Assembly: GCA_008477525.1 (NCBI GenBank)
Contig: SPDT01000004.1
Location: forward strand, 1 to 64,000
Direction: 5' to 3'
DNA length: 64,000 bases
DNA from: Hypomyces perniciosus
Taxonomy: Eukaryota; Ascomycota; Sordariomycetes; Hypocreales; Hypocreaceae
Part shown: in pieces, positions 23,841 through 33,931 of the stretch
Layout: each line of letters begins with the position of its first letter
How positions within the stretch are numbered: the stretch's first letter is position 1
Translations under genes and position numbers: made by a program
The notes under the pieces: model-generated
What the model was told of the DNA's origin: nothing
Database searches by the model: none
What the model saw: only the letters and a program-made list of their open reading frames with translations

Positions 23841-24269
23841 TATCTGAAGCATAGCTATAGAGATCACCTACAAGAGTACTGCTATCCTATTAATTGAGCT
23901 TTTAACAGCTATTTATACAAAGGAGAAGCATCAATATCGTGATCTCGCACGTGAGATGATACAGTCTTGCCCATTTATCCGGCGAGGATAGTCTGGATCT
24001 ACCCGGCTAAATGCGACAGAGCTCTTTTGCTAGTTTGGATAGACTGAATTGACTACAATTATCTTAATTTTCCTCCTCAGCGCATACACATCGTGGAGAA
24101 GGTTATAGACTGCTTTTGCAGCCGCTTCAGCATCCGACAGACGTTTGAAAGGATGGGCGCTTTGCCCAGCTCGGCAAGATATAGCTTACGATCGTACTTC
24201 TCCGCTTTGGCTAAGGGGAGGCTATACCGGAGCGAACGGCTCGAACGGCTAAAAATCCATGCAATCGAA
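23841..24269. other. Transposon-graveyard filler, no defined gene
   Basis: There are short frames only. A 62-codon plus frame at 24,093-24,281 and its antisense 65-codon frame have no recognisable domain. It lies between a LINE tail and a Tc1-like fragment, so it may be older transposase sequence. Confidence 0.35.
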
Positions 24270-24490
24270 TGCATTAACTAACCGCCACACTCGCCGAATT
24301 TGAGCTCGATTAAACACGCCTGGAACACTGTAAAAAGCAGAGATAGTTTTATCCCTTTCACTCATCTTCGCGAATTACGCAATAATGCGACTTCAATTGC
24401 GGAATTGAAAGACAATTTGAAGTCGGCGTGGCGTTGGACGTTCCCCAGAACACAATCGATAACGATCAATATTGCGCGTTCACAATAGCA
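24270..24490 (+). pseudogene. Tc1-like DDE transposase C-terminal fragment
   Basis: The plus-strand reading QPPHSPNLSSIKHAWNTVKS has the layout of the third catalytic block of Tc1-type transposases (PPYSPDLNPIEHVW). Here the catalytic Glu is replaced by Lys. It continues ELKDNLKSAWRWTFPRTQSI, similar to the family's C-terminal W..IP region. The rest of the transposase is missing. Confidence 0.5.
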
Positions 24491-24690
24491 AAAGGATAGA
24501 CGCTTACCGGAAGACGTCGGAAAGCACTCCAAGAGACTAGACAAAGCACTGCCAGGAAAGCACACGCGACTGCTCTACGACCGCCTATCGCAGCATAAAG
24601 CTAGGGTGCTCGCGCAACTCAGGACAGGTATGGCAAGATTGAATGCGTGTCCCTATCACAACCTCAATACAGCATCGTCAGATGAATGCG
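24491..24690 (+). pseudogene. LINE ORF2 C-terminal fragment of a different subfamily
   Basis: The plus-strand reading LPGKHTRLLYDRLSQHKARV, LAQLRTGMARLNACP and SDECECG matches the segment after RNase H in another group of fungal LINEs (HTR.LYD.LS...A..LAQLRTG..RLN, then a C.CG zinc motif). It runs directly out of the Tc1-like fragment and is cut at 24,690 by the next transposase piece. Confidence 0.6.
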
Positions 24691-24963
24691 AATGCGGATG
24701 ATGTGCGAGGAGCAGGAGTGAGAGTGGTGTTTCTACCTCCTTATTCGCCAAATTTCAACCCCATTGAGGAGTATTTTGGGGTGCTGAAGAGGTTTGTCAA
24801 GAAAAACTGGCACGAAAACGAACATTTTATTAGAGCACAGTTCAAAATGTATTTAGAGTGGTGCGTTGATGTCGTTGGCGACGATGTACATATTGCCGAG
24901 AGTCACTTCCGTATGCAGGATACCTATCACAACCATCCAATGAATGCAAATGCTATAGTATAG
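24691..24963 (+). pseudogene. DDE_3-type (Tc1/mariner superfamily) transposase C-terminus
   Basis: VRVVFLPPYSPNFNPIEEYF contains the final catalytic acidic residue in the SP.FNPIE block. It is followed by LKRFVKKNWHENEHF and WCVDVVGDDVHIAESHFR, ending at 24,963. This is the usual C-terminal quarter of DDE_3 endonuclease transposases in fungi. The N-terminal helix-turn-helix and first two Asp residues are absent. It is preceded by an unrelated LINE fragment, so it is a remnant. No TIR was identified. Confidence 0.7.
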
Positions 24964-25207
24964 ATTTAGTTGTAGATCTAGACGAACCGCTCGCGCACCG
25001 TACCGTATAATTCTATATGTTTTGTTCCTGTTGCTCTTTCCACCATTGCTTAATGTTAGGCTTACTCACAATCTGCAATGCAACGCCTGGTTTCACTCCG
25101 CCTTTTACCATCAAGTCGGCGGCGACTTTTGGGTACTATAGAAAGGAATTCAGTTCGAGGAAATGATCCATTGCGAATTGAGTCCCTTTTCCCAGTTCCA
25201 ACCTCCA

Positions 25208-25280
25208 TGTCAAATGCAATATAACCTGCACTATCAGCTACAATTGCTGAGGTGTACACTTCACTTTTGCTGGCCTGGTA
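25208..25280 (-). repeat. Dispersed 70-bp repeat, copy 1
   Basis: In minus sense it reads CCAGCAAAAGTGAAGTGTAC and continues CACCTCAGCAATTGTAGCTG then ATAGTGCAGGTTATATTGC. It is nearly identical to 62,857-62,928 and shorter at 33,880-33,928. The translated frame reads SEVYTSAIVADSAGYIAFDM, so it may derive from a mobile or multi-copy gene. Confidence 0.8.
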
Positions 25281-25283
25281 CAA

Positions 25284-26349
25284 CGGTTAACAAATCTGCT
25301 CGACGCAACATCAAGAACAGCCTAACGATCTGGTTGTGTTAGGAGGCAATAACAGGCCACGTTTAAGATAAATGAAGACTCTCTATTTCTAAATAAATGA
25401 GGGGAATTATGTGGCATTTATATACATAATTGACAGAATGATGCATGACTTTACTGAACATTTGATGTAACTGGCATTGCTATTATCCAGTAGCGACTAG
25501 AGCTTGACAGGTAGTGAGCAATTAATATCCGGCACATCTTAAAGGGAGTTATAGTTAATGCGCAGACGATGCGTAGACGATCCCCGTTGGAAAGCAATTT
25601 GCCAAGCTTCAGCCTCTCTCTCCTTCTGTCTCCTTCTGTCTCCTCAAGAAGATGCAACCTGCCTTGGGAATCTTGCCACGCCTAAGTAGTTCGAGATTGC
25701 TGTAGGTCCCAGAGTGGTCTTGAGTTACTCTGAGGTGAGTGGGAACAAAACAAAAGTCAGATGCGCATGTGATTTACGGTCCACTTGACATGTAGTTAAT
25801 TTTAGGAATATGTACATACTCCGTACGTACCTAGGGCAATGATACTTCGTATTTTACGTCAGCCTTGGTACTGTCTACGGTTTACGTGGTTTGCTGATGG
25901 CCGTATATACTTCTGAGGTCCTTGAGAGTACTTCCTCCCACAACCCGGTATAGCAAAATATGTAATAAGCTAGGGTTTATGGGGCAATGGCATTGCATAT
26001 AAACGCATAAAACGCATATATAGATACCGGTGGTCCATACTTTAATGACGCCCTTTTCACTCTGTACTCCGTACTCCGTACCCTACTCCACGTGTCCAGA
26101 AGGGCCAATTGGATGGCGTTTCGAGTTCAAGGTTAGAGGCGGTTGGAGGCGGTGGTACGACGGATAATAGACATCAAGGAGATCAAGGTCTTCAGATTTT
26201 GCATACCAAATGAACCCATTTCATACAATAACAGGTAAACTCTAAACTAAGTATCAGACCATAATCTAGCGAAATGTAAGCCCACACTGTGCGTGTGGAT
26301 AAGTGACCTTATATGTAATGCGACACTAAGAATGTATGCGCACTGCGTC
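25284..26349. other. Intergenic, no supportable gene
   Basis: Only short frames. TACTCCGTAC at 25,817-25,826 and a double TACTCCGTACTCCGTA at 26,065-26,080 are the only distinctive items. Confidence 0.5.
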
Positions 26350-28213
26350 TCAAACACGGAAATAGAACAATAATAAACCAAAAGAAAAACCCGAGCTAGC
26401 AGTTAGATTAATACAAAGGAAAACTGCACCCCTAAGTGCTTGTCGCCATGGAGTAGGAGCAGATGCGTTCATGAACTTTGCGAACATCTCTGCCAATCTA
26501 TCCACCATTTTAGTCAGCTCGGCCACTTGAGCTTCCAGCTCGACCCTGCTATCTCTCGCCTCCTCGACTTCACTGACTGAACTATTCGAGTGTGCACTCG
26601 GACTACGTCGCCGTCCGCGCGTCGGGCGATCGACAGAGGATGCTTTGGCCTGGGCATCCCTCTTGGCTCTTCGCCGCTTACTATCCTTTTCAACCCTTGC
26701 CGGGTCATAATACTGACTCACATACCCAGCTTCCCATGGTGGTGGGATTCCGTCTCTGCGGCACACCTTTTCATCTGAGCCCTCGCGCTCGCTTCTCCAA
26801 GGACCTTGTTGAGGCTCGACACGGTAAGGATATTGATAGCCTGATTGTGAAACCTCACACAGCAGTCTGCGGGTGGATCCTTCCTGTTGGCGGCCACGTT
26901 TTTTGTTTCCGCAGCACTTGTGACTTTTATTCGTTACCCAAAGGAGCTCGTCGAAGTCGGATCGGTCCTTGCTAGACCACTTTGACTGTCCATCGGCCAA
27001 GTTTTTGTGACCAAGCATGGCCTTGTACTTCTCCACCTCGGGGAGCCCAACTTCCGAAGCTGATTCGTGCCTGCGGATTACACGCCCGTTCTCTTCAACC
27101 GTCTCGATGCATACCTGGGTACCCCCCATCTACCCTGATTCCTCACGCCGACAATTATAGACCCATCCACCGCCTCACCGGTGACCCAGGGGTACTTCAT
27201 ATGTTTTCGATGTCGCTTCCAGGGATTGGCCTGCGTTCTTTTCCAAAGTGTTTTATCTGCCTCCTCCAAAGTGTTACCTGCATTCTGCTTCAAATAATCA
27301 TCTGCATTAATAGCACCCCCCCATTCCCTCGAAAGTGATTCTTCCCGATGAACTCATCAATGAGACTCTTCTCTATGGAGGCATTCTTTCTGGCGGTCTG
27401 ATTCGCTGGGTCATTTTTGAGAATTGCATACTCACAAAGGACCGCCTTATAATGAGGTCCAAAAAAGGCTATCGGGATCACCCATTGGTCATTGGAAATA
27501 ATGTCGCTCTCCTTTTTTTTCGCTTGGGCATTGTCGGCTGTGTTGCCTTCTATAATCTGGTCATTGAGGTTACTCAGTTTTCTTGAGAACTTCCGAGTTT
27601 GCAGGATCCTCTCCGAGCTTGTGAAGGAAAGGTGTCGCTTCCCGATATATCTCCATCACTCGAGGAGGTGGCATGGGGACCGGGTCTTCCTCCATTTTTG
27701 TGTCGCTATCTAGCTTTTCCTCTGTATCCGAGTCATCACTGGCCTGGAGATCCTCTGTGCCATCCCAGAGTTCCACTTGGCTAATGAACCGTTGATCTAC
27801 ATCCATCGCTTCCGCGGCGTTCCGAAGTTCTGTCACGCATGTTAATGGGAGAGGATGGCCAAAGTTCAACCTCTACCTACTCTTGAAGGCATTCTCGGCG
27901 TTGTCAAGTTTGGCAACGCTTCGAGTGCAACATGCACCCTAGCTTTATCCAAGCGGCCTCTTTGTCCTCCTCCCCTGCGCCTGGATCTACGGCTAGTATC
28001 TCGGCATAGGCATCGTCGGAGCAGCGCATAATTCTCTCAATTTCCTTTTGCGGATCTTGCGGCTCCTCACGACCGTACTGCCTTTGCTGGCTTTCGGGTC
28101 GCAGTTTCAGCTGCGACCCTTCCATCCTCGACTCCGGGAGTAGGCTCTGGAGAGGGCAATGGACCGGGGGAGCTAGTGTTCTTGGATTTGGTATTCCTAC
28201 GTCCTTTAGCCAT
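26350..28213 (-). pseudogene. J-domain-like conserved fungal gene, frame-broken
   Basis: Minus-strand pieces in order are MAKGRRNTKSKNTSSPGPLP from 28,213, then DPQKEIERIMRCSDDAYAEI and LAVDPGAGEEDKEAAWIKLG (resembles a divergent J-domain, residues about 60-110). LDNAENAFKS, an intron, and a 99-codon acidic stretch (27,869-27,570) follow. Next come IPIAFFGPHYKAVLCEYAIL, then WVTGEAVDGSIIVGVRNQGR. The last frame is a 259-codon block (27,129-26,350) with DFDELLWVTNKSHK, VCRRDGIPPPWEAGY and a C-terminal coiled coil. At least two frame changes occur outside plausible introns. I recall related uncharacterised proteins in Aspergillus and Penicillium, without known function. The order of blocks argues for one gene. 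Confidence 0.5.
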
Positions 28214-28651
28214 GACGGTTAATCTGATGGATGCTGACGATGATGAAATCGTTTTTTGGTGAGAGGTGTGTCCAATTTATACATTTTGAGCCGACTTTTT
28301 AACCCATTGAATGAGACGGATAGGAAGTCGAATAACGCCAGATCTTGATGATGAGAAGTCAAGAACGATCAATTAGCCGCTTACAGTTATCATAAAGTGG
28401 TCAAGCGTCCTAGCCAGTCGAAATGACTTGAGCTGGGTTTTAGCCATTATGTGCCGTGCATTGGTGGTTACTAGTGTTTTTAATGCGTTACCTGGCTTAC
28501 ACGATTCATGCCCGAACTGGACTTTTATTTATAACTAGTGATGGAATAGTTGACTATTGCTTTGTTTTCTACATTATTAACCTTGTGGCCGGGATGTCAT
28601 CGTTGTGGTAAGTTGGACGCGAGTCACTAAACCAAACGTCTATCCTGGTAT
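28214..28651. other. Intergenic, no supportable gene
   Basis: Upstream region of the J-like pseudogene. No clear promoter element was seen. Confidence 0.4.
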
Positions 28652-28653
28652 TA

Positions 28654-29058
28654 TAGGGTCGACTGAAATAAATGCCCACCCCTATTGGTTCAGAAAATTG
28701 GTCAGAGCAGACTATATGTGCCACATGTGGCTTTTACTATTCCTCTCCTCCGTACTGTAGTCCATTTGCACTCATTAAGCCAGAAGCAGGTATCTAGGCC
28801 ATCCCCAGGCAAGCACTTATTGTTCCTGTTCCTGCTTTCCCACGAAGCGATTTCTGGATTCTTTACATCCACTATACAGTCAGGGCTGGCCATTGTAAAT
28901 CACACTGATACATTGCACGGCAGCTGGCCAGTTTATGTACTTTGGGTGAGTGTGTAGGTATTATGTTCGCACTATGCCAGCCACACTTCGTCCATAATGG
29001 CCGTCTCTCATATTAACTAGAAGCCAAAAAAGCGGACGCTCGTTTCGTTCAAACCCTG
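28654..29058. mobile_element. MITE of Tc1/mariner type, copy 1
   Basis: A 405-bp element flanked by TA on both sides. The right end, read inward, is CAGGGTTTGAACGAAACGAG then CGTCCGC. The left end is a decayed version (TAGGGTCGACTGAAATAAAT then GCCCACC). The interior contains the block CTCATTAAGCCAGAAG and TTCCTGTTCCTGCTTTCCCA, shared with 36,075-36,250. There is no coding capacity, so it is a non-autonomous element dependent on a transposase elsewhere. Confidence 0.65.
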
Positions 29059-29060
29059 TA

Positions 29061-30255
29061 TGTATTATCGAGTTGAGGTCAATAAGCTCGGCCTACAATA
29101 GAATATACGAAATGCGAAAAAGCAGCCATTCATATCCGTCGTCTAGACGTGTTGGCGTCCATCATAATTCCTGGCACTAAATTGGTACTTCCATAAGATA
29201 GATAGAAGTTTGAGCAAGCGTTCCTGATACAAAATGGACGTTGTCAGGAATAGGATGTGTAAAATAGCAACTAAGCACGAACGTAGGGGGTATCGCAAAA
29301 TGGGTTGTGCCCTGCCAGTATGGAAGGGGACTTCTTCTTTTCTTGCATTTCGTAGATGAGCCGCTTGGGGGACGGACTGAAATTGGACTAGGCGTTGGGG
29401 CTAACATCTGCTGTGCCGAATTTTGCCATCAAATCACGACCGTTTTTATCGCGATTTATCATGCTAAAATTGGCCAGAGATGAGACCTCAGACAAACATA
29501 AACCGCAAAGACCCAATACACGAAGCTCAGCTCCTTGAATCTGTATCGCCACAGAGCAGACATCGCCTTTATCAACATGCAGAGCTCTTCTTTAGCGAAG
29601 TGTGATTACAGTAATGTGTGGGATGCTATCTTCCATAATCATGCCTGGCTTGAAAAGTTAAATCAGATGGTTTTGATCCTGCCTTAGTGGGCGACCTGGA
29701 GAAAGAGAAAGTCTATTTGATTCTGGTGCTTGATAGCAACAAAAAGTGGCACGGACTAATGGAGAAAATACGTGGAAAGTTCCATGTTGATCTATTATTA
29801 AATTCGTTAAACGCTCCACCAAGTTTCATTACTGAACTATTGATATCGATTTCCCTACATTTAGACTCAATCTTCAGAGCGTCTTCGAATACGGGAGCGT
29901 AATACATACACCGACTCTGAAACAATTGTTGAAAGCGGAGAAAAGGGACGCGCAGTCTACTTTGACGATCAACCTAATAAGATACACCACTCGAGGCTCG
30001 CGACTATGGTGGTGAGTTTTGGCTATGTGAATCTAAAAAAAGGAGGCAGGTTGTTTCTTGCAGCCAGAGGGGAAACGGCACGCTCCATGAGAATACTCAG
30101 AAATGGGCCGTTGACTATGCCTGGGCTGTTTAAAAACCTGAATTGTCACGGGAAGTTTTAGACCACGACTCTCCTGTACGTACTCCAGAATGATGGCGAG
30201 AACAACACTTTGTTGGACAGACACTGGAGAAGGATAATTGTGGGGATGCTGGGTC
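29061..30255. other. No supportable gene
   Basis: Short frames only, for example 71 codons at 29,687-29,902. No domain was recognised. Confidence 0.4.
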
Positions 30256-30494
30256 TGTCGGATAGTGTGGATTGGTTGAGGTTGAAACAGAGGAAATTGC
30301 GATGCGAAACTCGAGATCTAATGCTGTGGGGAAGAAGAACACGTCGCGTTCCTCTAGCACTATAAATGGGCTAGTCAGAACTATCAGTGATGGAGGTCAT
30401 GGTTTTTTTCGGATATCAGTCGAAGAGATGAATAGAGATGGAATTCAGGTGTTCTTTGATCCTTATCGTAAGAGATCGCTGCTGACCGTCAGCA
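30256..30494. repeat. Solo-LTR-like repeat, family A, divergent copy
   Basis: It starts TGTCGGATA and has GGTTGAGGTTGAAAC. Further in it reads GAAGAAGAACACGTCGCGTT followed by CCTCTAGCACTATAAATGGG, and it ends CTGCTGACCGTCAGCA. The order of blocks matches 39,719-39,981 and 51,896-52,363. Flanks GGGTC and GTATC match at 3 of 5 positions. Confidence 0.55.
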
Positions 30495-30599
30495 GTATCT
30501 GGCCTCATGCATCCACATCACCTTATTGGAACTATTGCATAAGCTCGTGAACTGGCTAGTAGCTAACTGATCTTTAACCCAAGACCAGATTAATAGATT

Positions 30600-31620
30600 A
30601 ATGAGGTGTCTGAAGACACTGCAGCCATTGAGTTCCAAGAATGGCAAACACAAGTCAGCCCGCAAGACATCGTCGTCTTCTCGGATGGCTTAACGGTACA
30701 CAGAGCGGACTGATATCAGCTGAAACAAGTGGGGTTCGACTTCATCATCTCGGAGCAGGAACAAAAATAGCTGAGGGACATGCAGGCATGATGGATGCAG
30801 AGGCCGAAGGCGCCAGAGCAGCACTTACATAGGCCATTGAAATCACCAGTGCACGAGCAGACCCGCCCTAACTAACTACTGTCAGATAATATCGGCCTTG
30901 GTGTTTGGAATATTGCTTAACAATCACGTATGCAAGGGGTCAGTATTGTTAACCGGTCTGATGTGAGGTGAAACAGAACGCGCGGCGTTCTGTCTTTATG
31001 ATAAAGGATTGGAAGGGAAATCACCTTAGTAAAAGAACACGGTCAATTGAGTAGATTTCAACTACGACATCTTCCTAATGTGTTCAAGCTGACTACGAAT
31101 CTGTGTTTTCCGACAACAGTCATTCCAGGACTGGTGAAACTTGAATCAACACGACAGATAAAAAGACTGCGGGCTCAAGGCCAGCCTAAGACCAACAGAA
31201 GAATTAAAGGAATTTAGCAGAACAAAGTTACACTAGATAATCGCAGCAAAAGCAGGACACGGAGAATTCGCCCATTATCATGAACGATTCAACCATACCG
31301 ATGCATTAGTTACGTACCTACTCATATGGAAGGTACGTATTAAAATCCTAGTAAAGTTGTCGGCCTTGTAGCATAGACAAACCATAATAGAGTTAGCATG
31401 GCGTCCCGTGGTTAGTCTTCCCCCTGGCATTGAATTCTCCTCATAGCATTTCCGTATAATTTGTATAAGATATTCAATCCGAAGCGAGCATGAGGCAGAA
31501 CCGAAGTGCCTATTCTGTGAGGGACCATAACGAATCGTTCAGCTGGAGTCCCTGATGTTATGCTGGCCATCGTTCATCGCTGTCTATCGCTGCCAGGGCG
31601 TTCGGCGTGCCGCCCAGAAG
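30600..31620 (+). pseudogene. Decayed LINE RNase H and C-terminus
   Basis: Plus-strand fragments separated by stops read WQTQVSPQDIVVFSDG (RNase H first Asp), YQLKQVGFDFIISEQEQK, then LRHLPNVFKLTTN. The signature AGHGEFAHYHERFNHTDA, typical of the zinc-type tail of fungal LINE ORF2 (GHGDFA.YHERF.H), follows near 31,255-31,310, then PKCLFCEG. The reading is full of TAG/TAA codons. No 3' tail was identified before the duplicated segment starting near 31,704. Confidence 0.6.
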
Positions 31621-31703
31621 GAAGGAGTCGCTTTCTATAAATGTCCATTCTAGGCTAACATGCTCACAGTCTGCTCCCTGGACTGAGTTAAGGCTGTAAA
31701 GAC

Positions 31704-32815
31704 ACAGAGTGGAACACTTGAGATAAACGACTAGGAACCACGCTCCTGCTGCGCAGAGGTATTCGAAGCTTCCACGGCTTTTCCGGCAAGGGTCATGTAC
31801 TTTTTATCCTGTCTCTTCCTTCATCATCGCCTGGATCTTCTGCCGGAGCATAGCAATCTCGCTTCTTCCTTTGGCATCTCCCAAAAGCATCGCCAGTGCT
31901 TCGCCATCTTCTAAGAACTGTTCGATGCCTTTTGTGCTGACATGGCGCCGGTGGACAGCGCTATGCCGGATGCTGGCAACAGAGCAAAGGAGCTCGTCAA
32001 GTGGCTTTTTGATGCCCTTCATGTCTGAGAAATCTTTCTGCCGTTTCAAAAGTTCGCCAGTCCAGCGATTCAGCTCTACCAATTCAGCACAATCCCATCC
32101 ACGGCGGCGAAGAGTACTAGGCATCGCTTGCTTTCCAAAGCTGTAGCAAGCCAGCTCCAAAATATGTTGCAGGCGCACCAAAAGCTGGTGCTGAGTCTTG
32201 AAAGGGAGGTAGAGAGGAGGGGCCGGTGCGAAAGACGTTGATTGGCGAGTTGGCAGCGCGCTGGTGAGTTTCCCCAAGGTGGGTCGCGTTTCGGTTGAGC
32301 TTGGACCGGTTGATGATACAAGACAAACGCGTTTTCGATGTTGAGCCGACATCGGAGACTTTTGTCCCAATGGTCCGCTGGACGGCCAACAGGGAACTAA
32401 CTTTGGCAACCGTCTTTTTGCGAATTACTCTCCGCAGAAATGGGATAACAGCCATTTCCAAGCAATCCTGTCGTGACCCCCGTGGCAGGGGGTGGACCTT
32501 TTTGTGCAGTAAAACCGGTCGTCATAAGCATGTTGCCCTCGATCTCCTTAGTAGGTACCAAATCGCAATGCTCGCTCTGTCCCACCCGAAGTTTGTCTTC
32601 TGCCTTACAAGGTGTTGGTGATAGTAATGCATCCCTTTGCTGTTCTGTATTGCCTGGCTTCACCTGCAGCACTTTTGAACTGTATGAGCCCTCGAACTTG
32701 TATGTTATGTTGACAGACTATACCGAGGATATCAGTTTCCATGATGTCACATCTCGAAAAATTAGCATTATGCCTACCGAAAGCTGTAACGTCAAGCAGT
32801 CAAGGGCTTGCCGCC
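31704..32815. repeat. Segmental duplication, copy A
   Basis: Aligns along its length with 38,681-39,718. Shared landmarks are TACTTTTTATCCTG, TGCCTTTTGTGCTGAC, GGCAGCGC and AAAGCTGTAACGTC. Copy A is the better preserved. Copy B has about 95 extra bases near 39,238-39,330 and is cut by an LTR at 39,719. Confidence 0.85.
31804..32409 (-). CDS. Hypothetical protein, 201 codons, within the duplicated segment
   Basis: The open minus-strand frame is basic in its first 60 residues. It then contains LLVRLQHILELACYSFGKQA, GWDCAELVELNRWTGELLKR and KPLDELLCSVASIRHSAVHR. The C-terminus is a short coiled-coil-like helix (SEIAMLRQKIQAMMKEE) ending at 31,804. The helical region from about residue 75 looks like genuine protein. 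The N-terminal 70 residues may be chance extension. It lies downstream of the BAH-domain gene on the same strand and may be that gene's displaced 3' exon. The duplicate at 38,836-39,237 is frame-broken. I do not know a function. Confidence 0.5.
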   Translation of the reverse strand: MPKLVPCWPSSGPLGQKSPMSAQHRKRVCLVSSTGPSSTETRPTLGKLTSALPTRQSTSFAPAPPLYLPFKTQHQLLVRLQHILELACYSFGKQAMPSTLRRRGWDCAELVELNRWTGELLKRQKDFSDMKGIKKPLDELLCSVASIRHSAVHRRHVSTKGIEQFLEDGEALAMLLGDAKGRSEIAMLRQKIQAMMKEETG

Positions 32816-33603
32816 AATGCAGCACATCTTCGGTTCGGCCATCGTCCGACTCCACCCAATGGTGGACAACTGCTCGCATAGCAACACTGACGACGTTAAT
32901 GATATCCACTAGAGTCCCTATTAGTCCTAGACATCACTAAGAGAAAGACCATATGACGACAGTATCAACTTACTGTGGTTGGAAGCTATCAACTCCTTCT
33001 GGCCATGGTAAGGCTGACGACCTGACACCAACTCCTCGTTGTCAAGAGTATTCGGAGGAAGATCATCCGGAAAGTACATCCAGTAGACACGCGCATAGAC
33101 GTGATGCTCGTCCGATGCCCTAATCTCGAGAATCTTTGCTACCCAGTAGTCCGAGAACTGAAGCTCACACTGCTGTTCAGGATTCTTGTCGGCAGCATCT
33201 TGTCGCTCGATACTTTTATCATTAACGACGTAGACAAAGTCGTTGATGCAGTATTTGACGTTGTTCACTATAGAAACACTTAATATGAACCTTGCTTTGT
33301 AAAGTGGTCAGAAGATTCTGGAGTGCACTCACGAACAAGTTATTGTAGCGAATCATATCGTACCATCGCTTGTATGGCTTGACGGAATACAACGTGTCCA
33401 ACGTCTGACATGTCTTGAACTTTCCATTGGAATTGAACGGCGACTTCTGGACGAAGTCTACCTTATGTTTATCTGGATCACCACGCTTGCGCTTTTGGAG
33501 ACTTGGTGTGGCTCCTCACAGAACGGCGCGACCGTTGTCGCAATGAAAGGGCATTCCGCATGGTTCTTGCTTCTGATGGTGCGGGTCTCTTTCTCTGGCC
33601 CAT
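32718..33603 (-). pseudogene. BAH-domain protein, partial and probably inactive
   Basis: Minus-strand pieces are MGQRKRPAPSEARTMRN from 33,603, then after a frame change KRKRGDPDKHKVDFVQKSPF, SNGKFKTCQTLDTLYSVKPY and KRWYDMIRYNNLFV. An intron (non-ideal GTGCAC donor, CTATAG acceptor) leads to MNNVKYCINDFVYVVNDKSI, DYWVAKILEIRASDEHHVYA and RVYWMYFPDDLPP, the core of a bromo-adjacent-homology fold. A 65-bp intron (32,909-32,973, GTAAGT/CTAG) joins IASNH to MDIINVVSV and WRQALDCLTLQLS. The PHD-finger region I would expect next is missing, and the frame ends at 32,718. BAH proteins bind nucleosomes or histone tails in chromatin complexes. The core is convincing but the ends are decayed. Confidence 0.72.
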
Positions 33604-33879
33604 GATCGATACAACGGTATTTCCGTACGATGGGAATTCTGAATGATCGTACCTGTGCGTTAGCAGTTGAAAGGAATTACGCCGCTGCCGCGCTGTCTGT
33701 CTCTTGGTGCTATTGGCCACGGGTTGACTGCGAACAACAGCGATCAACATGGGACGGCTGAATGTTATTCCGAGCCGCTCTATTTCGCCGTTGCCACAAC
33801 AGTTTCTACAGGAAGCATCTACAGCGGCTCATTGTCCTGTTTGAATTAGTGGTGTTAAGAACTCATCGGGAATTTAGAA

Positions 33880-33928
33880 CCACCTCAGCAATTGTGGCTG
33901 ATAGTGCAGTTATATTGCACTTGACATC
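33880..33928 (+). repeat. Dispersed repeat, copy 2 (partial)
   Basis: ACCTCAGCAATTGTGGCTGA then TAGTGCAGTTATATTGCACT, matching 25,208-25,280 (reverse) and 62,857-62,928. Confidence 0.75.
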
Positions 33929-33931
33929 ATA

